64,000 nucleotides of DNA from Acorus gramineus. Its lineage: Eukaryota; Streptophyta; Magnoliopsida; Acorales; Acoraceae. The notes under the pieces are model-generated. The model was not told where the DNA came from, ran no database searches, and saw only the letters and a program-made list of their open reading frames with translations. The stretch lies in the NCBI GenBank assembly GCA_030737835.1, contig CM060852.1, positions 3,525,813-3,589,812 on the forward strand, read 5' to 3'. Of this stretch, positions 61,301-64,000 are shown piece by piece. Every line of letters starts with the position of its first letter. Positions within the stretch are counted from its first letter, which is position 1. A program made the translations under genes and the position numbers.

Positions 61301-63649
61301 TAAGGTGATGGGTTTTTGGCAATCAGATGAAGTGGATTGTGACATCATCTATGTCATTTAATTTTATAATAACCAAACACAAGTCATTGTTGTGTTATGA
61401 TATGGCATTATTATGGCTACTGTATACACTTTAGTAGATAATTCTATATCACAAGGTGATTTTGGTGAGTGCAACTGTATTTTTTTTTTTTTTCCATTCT
61501 GATCATAGCCGTTTTTTCGCACACAATACTTTTGTAGGTATTCACTCATAGGACTGAGGGAGCACATTAAAAAGCGTCCTCCACTGGCAACATCTGAGAA
61601 AGTTCAGCAATTTGTGAGGGTAGGTAATTCTATATCAGAAATTATATCCGTAGGCCAATGTTTGGTTGCTGCTCAATGTTCAAAATGGCATTCATTTATA
61701 ACTTTGAAGGAACTTCTGCTGACACTTCCTGGAATGTCTGTTAAGCTTTTTCTCTGTGCATCTATGTTTTTTTTTTTTTTAACATCTATGTTCCTGTTCA
61801 TTTTGTTATGTGGTTTCTTGCATGTAATCTCTGGCACTACCCTTCATTTGTCTTATGTGCTTCTTTTATCTTCTTGCATCATGGATGGAAATAAATTCTT
61901 GGTAGACTACGTATGTTGAAGCATATGCACTGTCCATAGTGGGATATGAATATATGATTTAAGATATCATATCACATATATCATCTGCAAATTTTTTTTA
62001 TAAAAAATAAAAATATTCTCTGGGTGAAATTGCATGCAAGTCTTCATATAATTTGTCTGTATTGGCAGGCTCGGGGAAGAGAAGCCATTGTCACAGGATT
62101 TTATCATGAAGGTTATGAGGAGTCATTGCTAATGCTTATGAGAAGAAGAAGTGTCCACTCTGGTCTGGTGGTGAAGGTTGGTTGCCACAAGGCCCACAAC
62201 CTTATAGTGTAACATGTTTTCTCCTCACAACCTTTCTTTTAAGAGGCTTGCCTTTCTCCATCCACAATTATCTGTTTATGCCTTTGTCTAAAGACAAAGC
62301 GTAATATAACTCATCTTTGACCAGATGGAGTTAGGGTATAGATATCCTCGAAACTATCGCTGTAGATTTCTTCCTCTGAAACCTTTTTCTTCTGACATTG
62401 GTTTTAGTTTGTTATATTTTTTTCATCCAACGGTTAACTGTGATAATACATGACTTGGGATTGCTACTTTTAGACTTTTAGTTAGAAATTTTTTTCCAAT
62501 GATGTTACCTAAGCAATGCTGCATGTGTAGGGTGAGGAAGGTGCACTTTCCATGACAACCAAGTCACGATCACCAAATGCATCAAAAGGCCTTCCGGTGA
62601 ATTACTGTTCAGGGTTCCGCTCTCCAATCCCTGCAACTGCTACAGATGTTGATGGTATAACCAAATGCAGCAATAAATAAAATTCCTGAATTTTTAAAAT
62701 CAGGACTATCAGGCACTATCTATTGTTTGATTTCAGGAATTTCAAGAGAGAATTTCAGTCTTGTGGTTGACGCAAAGGATTATGGCATTGAACCCACAGA
62801 TACACCGCGGACTGATAGATCGGTTAGACAATTCCACTCAAACCCTTTTTCCTTTATGAAAAAATGATAAGAATGAAGCTTTCTTGTTGCAACATCTAAA
62901 CACGTAAAATTGATTGAATTTTCTTTTTCTGAGAGACCTGCTTTGTCTTGCTTGTTTCTTCTTTAAAATTAATAATAATAATAATAAAAAATATCCTTTT
63001 TTCTTGTTGGTAATGTAATTTTTATCTTTCTTTGTGGTTATGAAACACTTGATTGGGTGTTTGGTGGGTCAGAATATGTAACAAACAAAGAATCTTCGTG
63101 AGGGCCAATGAGAAAGCAACATACTCAGCTGTGAGGGCCCATGTAACATCCTATGTAACAAACACAGAATCTCTGTGAGGGCTGATGTGCGGGGGAAAAC
63201 CGCGAATATTCATACATACTCATCTTTAACAGGTCTATGACATCTACATGATGTACCTTTATTGGCTAACACAAAAACTCTGTGGATCTTCAACGCTTAG
63301 GATCACATCATGTATTAGGCAGCCCAATAACATATGTTCCTCTGGTGTTCTCTATTTTTTTTAGAGAAAACTAATGATCTTTCCCACCTGTTGGAAATAA
63401 ATTGATGGTGGTTCCTCTCTTTGAAATCAGGTTTTGAAAAATATAGAATTGGGACTTGCCGCTTTGGCAGGTCAGAAAGGACCCGCATATGATCGGATCG
63501 TTTTGAACGCCGGGGTGGTGGATCATCTGCTCGGATGCAGTGGCGCAGAAGACATGTTAACCGCACTTGACAGAGCTAGGGATGCCATTGACAGCGGTAA
63601 GGCTCTGAGCAGGCTTATGAACTACATAAAAATGTCTCACAAAATTTGA
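58381..63649 (+). CDS. Anthranilate phosphoribosyltransferase-like protein (plastid-targeted)
   Basis: Ten exons join to 588 residues: 58381-58744, 58818-59306, 60312-60469, 60637-60720, 60806-60858, 61538-61619, 62069-62176, 62531-62654, 62737-62822, 63431-63649. The N-terminus (about 50 residues, Ser/Asn/Arg-rich) resembles a plastid transit peptide. The body matches the plant family of At1g70570, annotated as putative anthranilate phosphoribosyltransferase (glycosyltransferase family 3): LGAFFAAMTIRANSFPEETQ, YGEPYDGNTRFFKSTLFVSA, YGESCMLHGAEWMPPKGGIT, LREHIKKRPPLATSEKVQQF, GFYHEGYEESLLMLM and the terminal GLAALAGQKGPAYDRIVLNA. In true TrpD the enzyme joins anthranilate to PRPP in tryptophan synthesis. 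Here the usual GTGGDG and KHGN motifs are not present as such (LHGAEW stands near the latter), so activity is uncertain. The last exon ends KMSHKI at a TGA. Confidence 0.88.
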
Positions 63650-64000
63650 ATGACTTCTTTGTGGTTTGTGCTGGTTGGCTTTTTTTTTTTTTTGACTGTC
63701 TGCTTTATTCTCTATTGTTGTATCAATCAAATGAATTTGAAATAATGTGAACAATTTTTACTTTTTTTTTGGAATTTTGTATTCATATCTGATTATACAT
63801 CAAGAAAACTGAGATGCGTGTAAAGCTTATATCTAATGCGCTTTGTCATCACACGCATGTTTTTCTCACTTCACACTTCTTAGAAGCCAAATGCCCGGTT
63901 CGATTGGGGAAAATGTTTATCGCAGTCCTTTTGTGGACCACACACAGTTTGATTTTTGCGGAGGATAAACAATTTATTCGATGGAATTGAATGCAAACAT
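63650..64000. other. 3' flank of the phosphoribosyltransferase-like gene
   Basis: AT-rich sequence, presumably 3'UTR and beyond. No further gene is visible. Confidence 0.6.

Overview
This is a stretch of an angiosperm nuclear genome. Nine protein-coding genes with spliced introns (mostly GT-AG) match well-known plant families, and they sit in AT-rich intergenic DNA full of small DNA transposons. The high GC of some coding exons (TAR-like, anthranilate phosphoribosyltransferase-like and LBD genes, and captured fragments) against AT-rich introns would fit a non-grass monocot or early-diverging angiosperm. That placement is weak. Exon boundaries were read by eye from splice sites, frame continuity and family resemblance. 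For all eight complete genes the joined exons sum to a whole number of codons.

Layout. 1-2781 (+): 3' part of the kinetochore gene SPC25. 3281-5118: transposon-like element. 5430-11451 (+): FIP37/WTAP-type subunit of the m6A RNA methyltransferase complex, with a hAT-like element in intron 3. 12152-14825 (-): thioredoxin-fold protein without a CxxC site. 16278-20663 (-): OCRE plus G-patch protein (AGGF1-like). 21099-23280: composite transposon with gene-like fragments and a nested fold-back element. 24679-29489 (+): FLOE-type DUF1421 protein. 29490-39293: about 10 kb of nested MITE/fold-back elements, a G-box cluster, a PPR-gene fragment and a second copy of the TAR promoter. 39294-42705 (+): tryptophan-aminotransferase-related (TAR/alliinase) gene. 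44797-48642 (-): AP-1 adaptor mu subunit. 49912-50453: hAT-like element. About 52060-52740 (-): LINE remnant. 53327-53866 (-): LBD transcription factor with a probable 5'UTR intron. 58381-63649 (+): plastid-type anthranilate phosphoribosyltransferase-like gene.

The genes do not form a pathway cluster; this looks like ordinary plant gene order. Two of them (TAR and the anthranilate phosphoribosyltransferase homologue) belong to tryptophan/auxin metabolism, about 16 kb apart, most likely by chance. The novelty is in the mobile DNA. An undisrupted relative of one element shows where a large palindrome was inserted. Two elements carry PPR-like or other gene fragments. The TAR 5' region has been duplicated and joined to a PPR fragment. 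I saw no CRISPR array, rRNA or convincing tRNA gene, and no LTR retrotransposon or virus-like element that I could support.
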